From a virus, in the IMG/VR virus record IMGVR_UViG_3300042898_003434, positions 26,629 through 90,628 of that record: a stretch of 64,000 nucleotides of DNA; one strand, written 5' to 3'. Position 1 is the stretch's first letter. Each line of letters opens with the position of its first letter. The notes below the pieces were generated by a model. It did not search any database. It was given only the letters and a program-made list of their open reading frames with translations, and was not told where the DNA came from. Below, one piece after another: positions 34,329-43,521 of the stretch. Made by a program: the position numbers and the translations under genes.

Positions 34329-34354
34329 AAAGCCCACCGATTACGGTGGGCTTT
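34329..34354 (-). terminator. rho-independent terminator after the tail sheath gene
   Basis: Stem AAGCCCACCG / CGGTGGGCTT, 10 bp with a 4-base loop, followed on the minus strand by TTTTTTTATT. It lies 20 bases past the sheath stop (34375). The rest of the gap 34250-34328 is AT-rich, with the putative promoter of the GIY-YIG gene. Confidence 0.88.
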
Positions 34355-34374
34355 GTGTTTTAACTTGCTAGTAA

Positions 34375-37362
34375 TTAGGCTCCTGGGAAGGTAGCGCCTG
34401 TTGGAAGAACCGAGAAGTCGAGAACGATGAATTCAGCGGTCTTGCTTGGTTTCAGATAAATTTGTCCGTATAGAATATTACGGTCAACTAGATCTGGTGT
34501 ATTGTTACTGTCATCCATTACAACCTTGAAGGCATACAAACCTGAGCGTTGTTGAACACCATCCAAGTATGGATTTACAATGTTCAAGAAGCGTTGGCGT
34601 GTTGATGCAACGTTTTGTTCGAATACTAGGTATCTCGAAGAAGAAGCGATGAACTTCTTCAACGCGATCAATAGACGACGCACGTTGATGCGATCCAATG
34701 CGGAAGGTTGACGTTGCAGGGTCTTTTGGCCCCATGCTACGATACCTTGACCTGGGAATGCGGCAATCGGATTAACTCTTCCTTCATATAGACTATCACG
34801 TTCCGAGTGTGTCAAGCGGTCGACTACTTGAACTGCGGCAGGAATACCACCACGGTTTAGACCGGCAGGAGCAAACCATTCAGCAGCTACTTGGTCGTTA
34901 GCGGCGAATACGCTCATCATAACAACCGAAGGAGGAACTGGAATTACTCTGTTAGAGTTTGTGTCAACAATCTTGACCCAAGGATAGTATGTGGCACCGT
35001 AGTTTGAATCGAACTGCGAAGCCATAGACACTACGTTTTCGATAGCGGCCGCGCCAGCAGTTTGGTTTGGAGCGATATCGAAGATATAGAATGCGTCGCC
35101 ACGGTTTTCACAAACTTCTAGTACCAATGATATTAGATATGGATTGTATTGATAGTTTAGACCGGGAGTTGTGATTAGATTAAAATCAAACTCGTCGGCG
35201 TTACTTAATGCAGCCATTGCTTGTCTGTATCCGTAAGAGCCACGTGAAACGTTCGTCGAGCAATTCAAGCCTTGTTGGTTAGTTGGGATGATATCATTGC
35301 CACTTAGTACTGGAACAGATGGGCTTTGACCATCGAATCCACCTTGGAAACCAAGAATGAAGCGGCGTTTCTTAACGTTTGTATTTTCTTGAGAAGCAAC
35401 GTAAACTGGACTTAGTCCGCAGTTATCTTCTAGACTGAATTCAACATTGTTGCCAACACTAGAACCGTATGGAACTGGGGCGAAGTATTGTTTGTTGTCT
35501 AGTTCAACACCGGCGGATGAACCGTTTGGATATAGAGCGGCTAGTTCAGCATCAGCTGTCGAAGGAGCCGGTTGGAACACGACGCCAGAAGCATAACGAC
35601 CGGGTTGCGCCGAGTAAATCGAAGCACTGGTGTATTGCATTACTGGAACCTTGCCCAAGCGAGCATAATCGCCACTGATTGGTGCAGCATATGCACCGAA
35701 GCCGAATGGAATTGCATCTACTGGCCATGGCGATGTTGCCATTTCAATGCGGATGTATTTACTGATATTGTTGTAATCACCGAATTGAAGAATCTTACCG
35801 TTGCTATCGATATATGTGAATACATCGCCGATACGACGAGCAATATAGTTTGCACTTGTTTCGTCTAGGTTTAGATTGTCGTAGCGTTCAATGACACTTG
35901 GCTTTGCGTCAGCGTCCGTGAATGAGCGTAGAGACAAGGTGAATGTTCCGTGTTTAGAACCTGGGATTGATCCGGCAGATTTTACGTTCGAGATTTCAAC
36001 TTTGAATTGAGTGTTTGTGTTTGTACCATCGGACAAGGTATGAACCTTAAACAAATCGTAAGAAGCTGCGGTTGGAGCACCAACCGATCCACTGAATGGA
36101 GCAACTTTTTGAGATTTGATGAATGGTGTTTCAGCTTGACGTAGGTCAAACAATGAATCGCCTTGGTCTGGTGTTACACCGTCAGCGAATACCATAGCAT
36201 TACGGCTAGATACTTCAATCTTCCAGCTACCAGAAACAATCATATCAGCAACGATTTCAGCAGCTTTGTTGTCGAAGTGTTTATAGCTATAAGCAGATTC
36301 AATCTTTTGACCGGATGCGACTGGGGTGAAGCCAGCTTCTGCATCAGTACCGAATACCGATGTGATATATGATGTACTTGTTGGGTCAATTGAGAATTCG
36401 TATGTGCCATATGAAGCGGATGCATAAACGCCCAAATCTAGATCGAAGTGAGTTTCGTTTAGTGCTAGTCTAAAGTCGGTTCCAACAACAGTTGCATTTT
36501 TTGCTGTTAGCACAGATCCACTGAAACCGTATAGGTTTTGACCACGGTCATATGCAGTGTTAGCTAGAACAGCCAATACAACTTCATCACGACCGGAAAC
36601 AGCAGAGCCACTTCCACAACCGTCTTCAGAAGAAACACTGTCGGCGGTCCAAGAACTAACATCGAATCTTCCGTAATCTCCGGTAACTTTTCCGGCGAAT
36701 GAGTATGTGTATCCACATGAACCAACTGCACCACGTGTGATGGTGGCTTGTAGTGTCAATGTATCAGATGGATTGTGTGGCAACAATGAGTTGGATAGAG
36801 AAGCAGTAATACTACCTCCCAATAGAGCAGAACCGGTATAAGTAACGTTGTCAACAGATGCACTGATTGCTCCGATTACTTGCGTAGAACCAACATAGTA
36901 TCCACTTAAGAAAGTAGCTAGTACAGATCCTTGTACGTTAAAGTTACCAGCAGAAATTTCTGTTACGGTAAATCCAACGCTGCTACCAGTAATTGAACCT
37001 GATTCTGTGAATCTATCATAAGCGCCCGGTATAGCCGAAACTATGAGAGCTTGGTCTTGTTCATATCCGCCCAAACCACCGACGCGGCAAACGGTCACTT
37101 GACCTTGCTGACGGATATATTGTTGGGCTGTGTATGGTCCATAAAGGACTCCGTCGGGTTCACCGAAGATTGCGTTAAGATCTGCCTCGCTTGTTACCGT
37201 TGTAGGTGCAAATCCCGGTCCTTTTGGGAAGGGAGCTACGACGACGCCGCCGATAGCTGCTACTCCTTGAGCGAGGAACGATTGATCGATTTCACGAGTG
37301 AATACGCCGGGACTGACGATTCTTTCGCTTGGTTGGAATGTGCCATTTTGTTCTAGTGCCAT
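34375..37362 (-). CDS. contractile tail sheath protein, T4 gp18-like
   Basis: 995 residues, versus about 660 for T4 gp18. N-terminus: ERIVSPGVFTREIDQSFLAQ, then GPGFAPTTVTSEADLNAIFG and LYGPYTAQQYIRQQGQVTVCR, the classic sheath opening. C-terminus: ERDSLYEGRVNPIAAFPGQG, WGQKTLQRQPSALDRINVRR, FEQNVASTRQRFLNIVNPYL and a final ILYGQIYLKPSKTAEFIVLD. Between them (about 120-600) lies an enlarged, Ser/Gly-rich beta region, probably domains on the outer surface of the tail. It contracts to drive the tube through the host envelope. The gene has the clearest ribosome site in the window, CAGGAGAAAA, 11 bases before ATG, as expected for an abundant protein. Confidence 0.95.
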   Translation of the reverse strand: MALEQNGTFQPSERIVSPGVFTREIDQSFLAQGVAAIGGVVVAPFPKGPGFAPTTVTSEADLNAIFGEPDGVLYGPYTAQQYIRQQGQVTVCRVGGLGGYEQDQALIVSAIPGAYDRFTESGSITGSSVGFTVTEISAGNFNVQGSVLATFLSGYYVGSTQVIGAISASVDNVTYTGSALLGGSITASLSNSLLPHNPSDTLTLQATITRGAVGSCGYTYSFAGKVTGDYGRFDVSSWTADSVSSEDGCGSGSAVSGRDEVVLAVLANTAYDRGQNLYGFSGSVLTAKNATVVGTDFRLALNETHFDLDLGVYASASYGTYEFSIDPTSTSYITSVFGTDAEAGFTPVASGQKIESAYSYKHFDNKAAEIVADMIVSGSWKIEVSSRNAMVFADGVTPDQGDSLFDLRQAETPFIKSQKVAPFSGSVGAPTAASYDLFKVHTLSDGTNTNTQFKVEISNVKSAGSIPGSKHGTFTLSLRSFTDADAKPSVIERYDNLNLDETSANYIARRIGDVFTYIDSNGKILQFGDYNNISKYIRIEMATSPWPVDAIPFGFGAYAAPISGDYARLGKVPVMQYTSASIYSAQPGRYASGVVFQPAPSTADAELAALYPNGSSAGVELDNKQYFAPVPYGSSVGNNVEFSLEDNCGLSPVYVASQENTNVKKRRFILGFQGGFDGQSPSVPVLSGNDIIPTNQQGLNCSTNVSRGSYGYRQAMAALSNADEFDFNLITTPGLNYQYNPYLISLVLEVCENRGDAFYIFDIAPNQTAGAAAIENVVSMASQFDSNYGATYYPWVKIVDTNSNRVIPVPPSVVMMSVFAANDQVAAEWFAPAGLNRGGIPAAVQVVDRLTHSERDSLYEGRVNPIAAFPGQGIVAWGQKTLQRQPSALDRINVRRLLIALKKFIASSSRYLVFEQNVASTRQRFLNIVNPYLDGVQQRSGLYAFKVVMDDSNNTPDLVDRNILYGQIYLKPSKTAEFIVLDFSVLPTGATFPGA

Positions 37363-37505
37363 ATGTTATTTTTCTCCTGTTAAATTTTAGACGATACGAG
37401 AAAGTCTTGATATAAATAGATCCAAAATAATTCAAAACAATCAAAATATAACAAAAAATATAATTTGTAGATATTTAGATTATTGTTGGATTATATCGTA
37501 TATAA

Positions 37506-37796
37506 TTAAGCTTTTTTTGGGGTAAACACTCCTGTGTCTTGGTTAACGGTACCCTCGCCGTATTTTGCTAGTATTTGTTGAAGAAAAGCTTGTTCCTTTC
37601 CTTCAGTCTTTCCTAATTCGGCGAATGTTTTTAATTCATTGCCTTCTATTTCTTTTCTTTGTATCTGATATTGACCAAGGGCCAATGTGATTTGTTCATA
37701 AGCTTTACGGATAGAATTGAGTTCATTCATTTCTTCTTCGTTGAACTTGACGCCTTCTTGCGGAGCTATTGTATTTGGTTTATTTGGTATTTCCAT
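37506..37796 (-). CDS. small coiled-coil protein, conserved in large phages
   Basis: 96 residues. Residues 15-75 form a coil (FNEEEMNELNSIRKAYEQIT and on), followed by LAKYGEGTVNQDTGVF near the end. I recall this layout (a coil, then KYGEGTxxxxTGxF) in small proteins of marine T4-like phages beside tail genes; function unproven, perhaps a tail assembly chaperone. It lies downstream of the eight-gene array and upstream of the sheath. The gap 37363-37505 is AT-rich and holds a TATAAATA copy (37411-37418) and the sheath ribosome site. Confidence 0.65.
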   Translation of the reverse strand: MEIPNKPNTIAPQEGVKFNEEEMNELNSIRKAYEQITLALGQYQIQRKEIEGNELKTFAELGKTEGKEQAFLQQILAKYGEGTVNQDTGVFTPKKA

Positions 37797-37824
37797 ATAT
37801 ACATATATATTACGAACAATCCAT

Positions 37825-37844
37825 AAACACTTTATATAGTGTTT
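37825..37844 (+). terminator. hairpin with T-run in the plus direction
   Basis: AAACACT / AGTGTTT, 7 bp with a 6-base loop, followed on the plus strand by TTTTATT. It lies between the last array gene and 37506-37796. No plus-strand gene ends here, so it may act as a transcript-end structure or block antisense reading. On the minus strand no T-run follows. Confidence 0.35.
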
Positions 37845-37872
37845 TTTTATTCAACTACTGCAAAAATTCAAC

Positions 37873-38946
37873 TTAACTATGACTAAACAGTACGGTATGA
37901 GTTGTTGCGACGGTCTCGTTTGCAGAAAGAGCATAACCAATAATAGTTCCAGCTGGATTTCTTACTATCGTGTTATTAAATTGAGACCTTACTGGGGTTA
38001 TATCTCTTATTTTACCGGCAAATCTTAAATTGATGGAATCGTAACAAGGAATTGCTGTTTGCACTAGACTACCCGACCGTGTTAGAGAAGCGGATGTATA
38101 ATAACTAGAATTCGAAAGTCCACCCTTTGCAAAAGTATATAATGCATTACCTCTAGGCGTGAACATCACAAATTTGGGATATCCCAATGCATTTGTAGAT
38201 GTGGTTGTATCGTGAGACAAAAATGCTCCTGCGACGGCGGCGTTGTAGGTTGGTGTTAGGAAAGTAGTTGATATCGGCGTTGCTGTATTGGACGCTGTTC
38301 CAAACGCACATCCACTCGTTGCAACTCCATACAAGCGACCGTCTTGTTCCGAGTCAAACGAGGAAGTTATGCCTTCTGTTTCTGGATCTACAATAGCACC
38401 GGCAATTATACACGACGACGCGGTTATTGGACTGTATATGGATATCGCAATAGCTTCTTTAGACTCGTAAATAGATATTTTGCTCGCCGACGCATAATAA
38501 ACAGCATTAAAACCTTTAGCGTAACCGGTTGAATATGAACTTGATCCAAACGGAAATTGGCTGGTCCATTGTGTGAATGCTCCCGTTGCATTTTTTACGC
38601 ACGCAACATGCACGACCGATGAACTGAACGGAGCTTCATTTGTTACAACCGGCGGAATTGCTGCGCTAAAGGGCGCGGTAGAACTTTTTGTTGAAAAAAT
38701 AACAGATTGGCTCAAAAAAGTGTTCGGGCGAGGTGGACGGCAGTATACTGCTTCTACGTTGGAACCGGTTGTAAATCTTCCAGAAGCGCTCCATGCGCTG
38801 CCACTACCAATTACTCTGGCCGCGCCGTTGATATACAAAGAGCCTGTTAGCATGTCGTAAATTGTAGCTAACAAATAATTCGACGAGTACGACGCCGTTG
38901 GAATACGTACTGGTAATTTTCTCCATTCTAGTGCGGGTAAGCTCAT
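37873..38946 (-). CDS. tandem-array protein 8 (subfamily A)
   Basis: 357 residues, last of eight related genes in transcription order. Starts MSLPALEWRKLPVR, then IYDMLTGSLY, GSGSAWSASGRFTTGSNVEA, FTQWTSQFPFGSSSYSTGYA, YESKEAIAISIY, and DGRLYGVATSG; the end is VLFSHS. Of the two subfamilies, this one has SAWSASxxFTTGSN and CRPP. No signal peptide, membrane segment or enzyme motif is visible; composition is Ser/Thr/Ala-rich and beta-like, suiting an exposed virion protein. Closest by eye to 40234-41280. Function unknown; likely a tail or capsid decoration or adhesin. Its stop is followed by the hairpin at 37825-37844. Confidence 0.8.
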   Translation of the reverse strand: MSLPALEWRKLPVRIPTASYSSNYLLATIYDMLTGSLYINGAARVIGSGSAWSASGRFTTGSNVEAVYCRPPRPNTFLSQSVIFSTKSSTAPFSAAIPPVVTNEAPFSSSVVHVACVKNATGAFTQWTSQFPFGSSSYSTGYAKGFNAVYYASASKISIYESKEAIAISIYSPITASSCIIAGAIVDPETEGITSSFDSEQDGRLYGVATSGCAFGTASNTATPISTTFLTPTYNAAVAGAFLSHDTTTSTNALGYPKFVMFTPRGNALYTFAKGGLSNSSYYTSASLTRSGSLVQTAIPCYDSINLRFAGKIRDITPVRSQFNNTIVRNPAGTIIGYALSANETVATTHTVLFSHS

Positions 38947-38952
38947 AAATTT

Positions 38953-39996
38953 TTACGAATAGTTTAATAGTAATGCGGCACTCGCCGAAATATCCGAAGA
39001 ACCCACAGTATAACCAAGAACACCGTTTGATTCATTTTTGATAACTGTATTAGACGGCAGTGCCGTTATCCACGACATATCTCGCAAGCTTCCAAGAAAA
39101 TTGAAACTTCCAGAATTTGTACAATACATTGTTGTTCTTACATATCTTCCGGAGTATGTTGTTGTGGATGCAAAATTCACAATTGGAGTTGATGGTTTTA
39201 TTACGGCAACTGGTAATATTGATCCTGTTTGTGGAACTAGAACAACAAATCTTGGTGGAGAAACGCTCGCAGCATTTTGCGTTGTCGCGTGAGTAAGAAA
39301 TGCGGCATTGTTTGTCCAAAAATTAGGCCCAACTGTATAAGTTCCACTTGTAGAAACTCCACTCGTTGCTACACCATATAGTCTACCGTCGAGTTCCGCA
39401 TCAACGGATGTTACGCTTTGTTCTGGATCTATAATAGAACCCAATAAAATTATGTTTGTGCTATTTACGGCTGGATTATATACTACACCGGCCAATGCTT
39501 CTCTTGATTCGTATACCGTAAATCTAGATCCGGCACTAAGCAAACTTAATCTAAACCACTGTGCGTACTTTGCAGAAACAGAACCGGAACCAAATGGAAA
39601 CAAGCTGGTCCATTGTGTGAATGCAGCGGCGTCAGCGCCCTTAACACATGTACCAAATACTAGGTCTGTTGCATATGCACCTTCGTTTGTTATAACTTGT
39701 GGCACTGCGCTGCTGGATGCACCGGTTATACTTCTTGCAGAAAAAATAATAGATTGACTCATTATTGTTTTTGTTGGCGGAAAACAATATACCGCTTCTG
39801 TGTTTGATCCAGTTACAAACTTCGTAACTTGTTGCCAAGCACTATCGACACCAGCAGTTCTTGCTGTTCCATCATAGTATGAAGAACCAGTGAGCATATC
39901 ATGTATGGTATCCAACAAATACGATGATGTAATTGTTGCACTAAATGGTATTGCTCTAGTTGGTAATCTTCTCCACTGTAATGCTTGTAAACTCAT
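38953..39996 (-). CDS. tandem-array protein 7 (subfamily B)
   Basis: 347 residues. MSLQALQWRRLPTR, TIHDMLTGSSYYDG, then QQVTKFVTGSNTEAVYCFPP of subfamily B, followed by FTQWTSLFPFGSGSVSAKYA, YESREALAGVVY, IDPEQSVTSVDAELDGRLYG and VLLNYS-like end. A 57-base stretch of its gene (39776-39832) is identical to part of 45437-45493 in the 44605-45651 gene, about 5.7 kb away, although the rest of the two is well diverged; this suggests recombination between copies. The small gene 40015-40224 lies between it and the next member upstream. Confidence 0.8.
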   Translation of the reverse strand: MSLQALQWRRLPTRAIPFSATITSSYLLDTIHDMLTGSSYYDGTARTAGVDSAWQQVTKFVTGSNTEAVYCFPPTKTIMSQSIIFSARSITGASSSAVPQVITNEGAYATDLVFGTCVKGADAAAFTQWTSLFPFGSGSVSAKYAQWFRLSLLSAGSRFTVYESREALAGVVYNPAVNSTNIILLGSIIDPEQSVTSVDAELDGRLYGVATSGVSTSGTYTVGPNFWTNNAAFLTHATTQNAASVSPPRFVVLVPQTGSILPVAVIKPSTPIVNFASTTTYSGRYVRTTMYCTNSGSFNFLGSLRDMSWITALPSNTVIKNESNGVLGYTVGSSDISASAALLLNYS

Positions 39997-40014
39997 TTAT
40001 TTTTTATATAATTG

Positions 40015-40224
40015 TTAGATTATTCTAGCTGACATCATGATGGTTAAACAATTACCATCTGCGTCGTATGCAACCATGCTTTCGCCGTCATGTCCCGATA
40101 ACTGCACATTTTCTGGTTTTGTAAAATCATGGGTGAGCCAATAGTTTGGTATAACCATAGACGCAACGGAGTTTTCTCCAACCGAATTGATGCAACTTTG
40201 TATTTGGTCTTCTATTATTTTCAT
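40015..40224 (-). CDS. small hypothetical protein within the array
   Basis: 69 residues, unrelated to the array proteins by eye. Alpha/beta look: an initial helix (IIEDQIQSCINSVGE), then SMVIPNYWLTHDF, and MVAYDADGNCLTIMMSARII. Not recognised. It has 18 bases of gap to the preceding member and 9 to the next. Possibly an insertion that became fixed or a regulator of the array; nothing in the sequence decides. Confidence 0.55.
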   Translation of the reverse strand: MKIIEDQIQSCINSVGENSVASMVIPNYWLTHDFTKPENVQLSGHDGESMVAYDADGNCLTIMMSARII

Positions 40225-40233
40225 ATAAATTTA

Positions 40234-41280
40234 TTATGTGTAATTTAATAGCACTGCGTGTGTAGCTGAAACTTCACTTGCTCCTAATGTAAATCCCTTT
40301 ATATTATTTGAGCTATCTCTCATTATTCGATTTGTCGGGGCACCTTTTACGATTGTGACATCTCGCAATCTACCAACAAAATAATCATATGGTATTTGGA
40401 GAGCGCTCAAAACATATATCGGATTTTGAACAGTTTTTCCGCTGAATGTTGTATATGTAGGGCCATATGTAGTTGTATTAGGTCTCTTTGTAAACGCGGC
40501 GAGTATAGAGTTTTTTTGCGGAAAGAATGTTACAAATCTAGGAAATCCACTTGTGGTTGTATTCAAACTGGAGGCATGTGTAAGAAATTGATTTGTTCCC
40601 GATAAAAACGAAGCGCCGAATGAAGTTGGCGTTTGTGTAGAAACTCCGCTACTAATTACTCCATACAATCGACCGTCGGCTTCTGAATCTGCCGATGAAG
40701 TAGGATTTGCTTCTTCCGGATCTATGATTGCTCCTGCAAAAATTGCTTGAGATAAATTACTTTGCGTGTTTAAAAAATTTATACATAGTACTTCTTTAGA
40801 TTCATAAACGGCCATTCTAGTATACGATGTAAAAATATTTGTTGCTCTAGCATACCCAGTTGAATAAGAACTCGATCCAAACGGGAATTGACTGGTCCAC
40901 TGTGTAAATCCTCCGGATGCATTTTTTACGCACGCGACGTGAAGAACGGATGCGCTATAGGCACTTTCGTTTGTTACAACCGGTGGTGTTGCACTACTGA
41001 AAGGAGCCAATGCATTTTTTGCAGAAAAAATAACAGATTGACTTAAGATTGTGTTTATCGGTGGGCGACAATAAACCGCTTCTACGTTAGAACCGGTTGT
41101 AAATTTTCCGGATGCACTCCATGCGCTACCACTGTTGATTACTCTGGCAGAACCATCGTGATACAACGACCCAGTCAATACGTCGTATATATTTTCCAAT
41201 ATAAAGTTTGCACTAAATGACGCCGTTACACTTAAGTGACGCACTGGTAATTTTCTCCATTCTAGTGTGGGCAAGCTCAT
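40234..41280 (-). CDS. tandem-array protein 6 (subfamily A)
   Basis: 348 residues. MSLPTLEWRKLPVRHLSVTA, NIYDVLTGSLYHDG, GSAWSASGKFTTGSNVEAVY with CRPP, FTQWTSQFPFGSSSYSTGYA, YESKEVLCINFL, IDPEEANPTSSADSEADGRL, VGRLRDVTIVKGAPTNRIMR, end LLNYT. All main blocks are present, with variable loops in between. Codon and GC usage look like its neighbours. Closest by eye to 37873-38946. No enzyme motif. Confidence 0.8.
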   Translation of the reverse strand: MSLPTLEWRKLPVRHLSVTASFSANFILENIYDVLTGSLYHDGSARVINSGSAWSASGKFTTGSNVEAVYCRPPINTILSQSVIFSAKNALAPFSSATPPVVTNESAYSASVLHVACVKNASGGFTQWTSQFPFGSSSYSTGYARATNIFTSYTRMAVYESKEVLCINFLNTQSNLSQAIFAGAIIDPEEANPTSSADSEADGRLYGVISSGVSTQTPTSFGASFLSGTNQFLTHASSLNTTTSGFPRFVTFFPQKNSILAAFTKRPNTTTYGPTYTTFSGKTVQNPIYVLSALQIPYDYFVGRLRDVTIVKGAPTNRIMRDSSNNIKGFTLGASEVSATHAVLLNYT

Positions 41281-41302
41281 AAATTTTTAAATATTTAAAA
41301 TC

Positions 41303-42397
41303 TTAGTTATATGGTAGACATACCGCTGACACGTTTGTTGCTGGGAGCGTATATTCATCTGCTGCAATCGCATATCCGATAGTATTATTTGATTCATCCG
41401 TTATAACTTGGTTTAATAAAAATGGTTTTACACTGTTTATATCACGAAGTCTTCCCAAATAATAATTATTTGTTTTTCCGGTACATTTTATCGGAATCTG
41501 AACAACTTTTTCTGAAAACGATGGGTAAGCTATTGTAGTACTGTTTGTTTTTTCCGCCATGATCGTAAACGTAGAGTTTTGCTGTGGAGTAAATCCAACG
41601 AATCTCGGATAATGCGCTGCGGCACCAGCGGCAGTTGTGCTGTGACTAAACAAAGAACCTGAATTTACCGCTGCTGTATCTGCGGAGAATGACATGAAAT
41701 TTGGATTTAATCCTGAAACTTTCGATCCATCAGTCGCGCTTGCGCCAGACGTTGCTATTGCATACAATCTACCATCGACTTCCGCGTCTATACTTGTTGA
41801 TGTTTGTTCTGGGTCAATAATAGCGCCAGCCACGACCGCATGACAATATGCAGTCGTAAATGACACGATTACCGCCATAGCTTCTTTCGACTCGTATATA
41901 ATAATTTTTGAGTTATAGTTTACAGGAAATTCAAAAGAATAACACTTGGTCAACGGTACATAACCAGTGGAATATGAACTTGAGCCGAATGGATGTAAAC
42001 TTGTCCATTGAGTAAACGATTCAGACTTTGCTAATTTTACACTTGTCATCAATATATCACGTCCTGTTATAGTAAAGTCTGGAGTATCACCATTTGTTAC
42101 AAGAGGAACGGCGGCGCTACTAGACGCACCGATGTAATTTTTACCAGCAAAAATAATAGATTGACTCATTTCTGTATCAGTCGGTGGGAAGGTATAAACC
42201 GCTTCCGTATTTGAACCAGTAACAAATTTTGTTGTATTTTTCCAAGCACTATCGGACCCTATTACTCTGGGCGACCCGTCGTAATATAAGGATCCGGTCA
42301 GCATGTCATATATAGTATCCAAGAAATAGCTAGTAGTCGTTTGTCCTGATACCGTTCTGCCCGGTAGTCTTCTCCATTGTAATGGTGGTAATGCCAT
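41303..42397 (-). CDS. tandem-array protein 5 (subfamily B)
   Basis: 364 residues. MALPPLQWRRLPGRTVSGQT, TIYDMLTGSLYYDG, TTKFVTGSNTEAVYTFPPTD, FTQWTSLHPFGSSSYSTGY, YESKEAMAVIV, IDPEQTSTSIDAEVDGRLYA, LGRLRDINSVKPFL, end LPYN. One longer loop near 100-125 (DTPDFTITGRDILMTSVK) sets it apart. Ser/Thr/Ala-rich, no signal or membrane segment. Confidence 0.8.
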   Translation of the reverse strand: MALPPLQWRRLPGRTVSGQTTTSYFLDTIYDMLTGSLYYDGSPRVIGSDSAWKNTTKFVTGSNTEAVYTFPPTDTEMSQSIIFAGKNYIGASSSAAVPLVTNGDTPDFTITGRDILMTSVKLAKSESFTQWTSLHPFGSSSYSTGYVPLTKCYSFEFPVNYNSKIIIYESKEAMAVIVSFTTAYCHAVVAGAIIDPEQTSTSIDAEVDGRLYAIATSGASATDGSKVSGLNPNFMSFSADTAAVNSGSLFSHSTTAAGAAAHYPRFVGFTPQQNSTFTIMAEKTNSTTIAYPSFSEKVVQIPIKCTGKTNNYYLGRLRDINSVKPFLLNQVITDESNNTIGYAIAADEYTLPATNVSAVCLPYN

Positions 42398-42422
42398 AAA
42401 ATTTTAAATTGATTTAATAATA

Positions 42423-43508
42423 TTAATTATACGAAAACAACGCAGTATTACCGGCTAATACTGTATTTTCTGAGTATGCCAAGGTAAATCCGGCAATATT
42501 GTTTTCGCTATCTCTAATATTTTGATTTGATGGGATTGCTCGTGTAATATTAATATCTCGTAATCTACCCAGATAATAATTTGTATTGGCACTACCGGAT
42601 ACTCCGCATAATATAGAATTTTGAATTAATCTTCCGCTGAGTGTGGTATAGCTAACAAAGTATGGATTATGTCCGGTTATATTACTAAAATTTGTTTTTT
42701 GAGACATGATGCGCATCGTTGCTTGTTGTCGTGGATAAAATCCGACAAATCTAGCATACCCGAACGTTGTGGCACTTGCCTCGGTTCGATGTGTAAACAA
42801 ACTGCCAGATGCAGATCCGCCCTCAATAACAAATCGTGGCGCTAACCCAGATCCAGATGTAACCCCGACCCCAGAAGTTGCAAGTGCATATATTCTACCA
42901 TCATTTTCTGCATCAATAGAGTCTGCATTTTGTTCTGGGTCTATTATGGCCCCACCGATCCCACAATGAACAATAAAATTAGTAGCAGGATTTGCGAACA
43001 TAACCGCAATCGCTTCTTTTGACTCGTATACAGTTATTCTTTCCCCTCCCGACATATGCGCCGTCCCAGCAATTTTTCCATATCCAGTGGAATAAGAGCC
43101 GGATCCAAACGGATGTCGACTCGTCCATTCCGTAAAAGGTCCGGATGCATCCTTTACACACGCCATGTAAATATACGATGCGCTATAAGTTTCATCTGCG
43201 CACATAACCGGCGTTGCACTGCTTGATGCACCAAAATGATTTATTGCACCAAATATAATAGACTGACTCATCACGGTATATAATGGTGGCCGACAAACAA
43301 CGGCTTCCGTATTTGAACCAGTAGTAAATTTTATAGATGCACTCCATGCGCTGCCACTACCGAGTATTCTTGTCGAGTTGTCATAATAAACAGATCCCGT
43401 GAGCATATCATATAAAGTATCCAAAACGAAAGATGCCGTAAATAAACCTGTGGTATACGGAAACTTTCTTATTGGCAATTTTCTCCACTGGAGTGATGGT
43501 AAGCTCAT
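42423..43508 (-). CDS. tandem-array protein 4 (subfamily A)
   Basis: 361 residues. MSLPSLQWRKLPIRKF, LYDMLTGSVYYDN, GSAWSASIKFTTGSNTEAVV with CRPP, FTEWTSRHPFGSGSYSTGY, YESKEAIAVMFA, IDPEQNADSIDAENDGRIYA, LGRLRDINITRAIPSNQNIR, end LFSYN. Blends A features (SAWSAS, CRPP) with B-like loop text, suggesting mixing between subfamilies. Length variation is concentrated in the loops. Confidence 0.8.
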   Translation of the reverse strand: MSLPSLQWRKLPIRKFPYTTGLFTASFVLDTLYDMLTGSVYYDNSTRILGSGSAWSASIKFTTGSNTEAVVCRPPLYTVMSQSIIFGAINHFGASSSATPVMCADETYSASYIYMACVKDASGPFTEWTSRHPFGSGSYSTGYGKIAGTAHMSGGERITVYESKEAIAVMFANPATNFIVHCGIGGAIIDPEQNADSIDAENDGRIYALATSGVGVTSGSGLAPRFVIEGGSASGSLFTHRTEASATTFGYARFVGFYPRQQATMRIMSQKTNFSNITGHNPYFVSYTTLSGRLIQNSILCGVSGSANTNYYLGRLRDINITRAIPSNQNIRDSENNIAGFTLAYSENTVLAGNTALFSYN

Positions 43509-43521
43509 AAAGTTTATTCTA

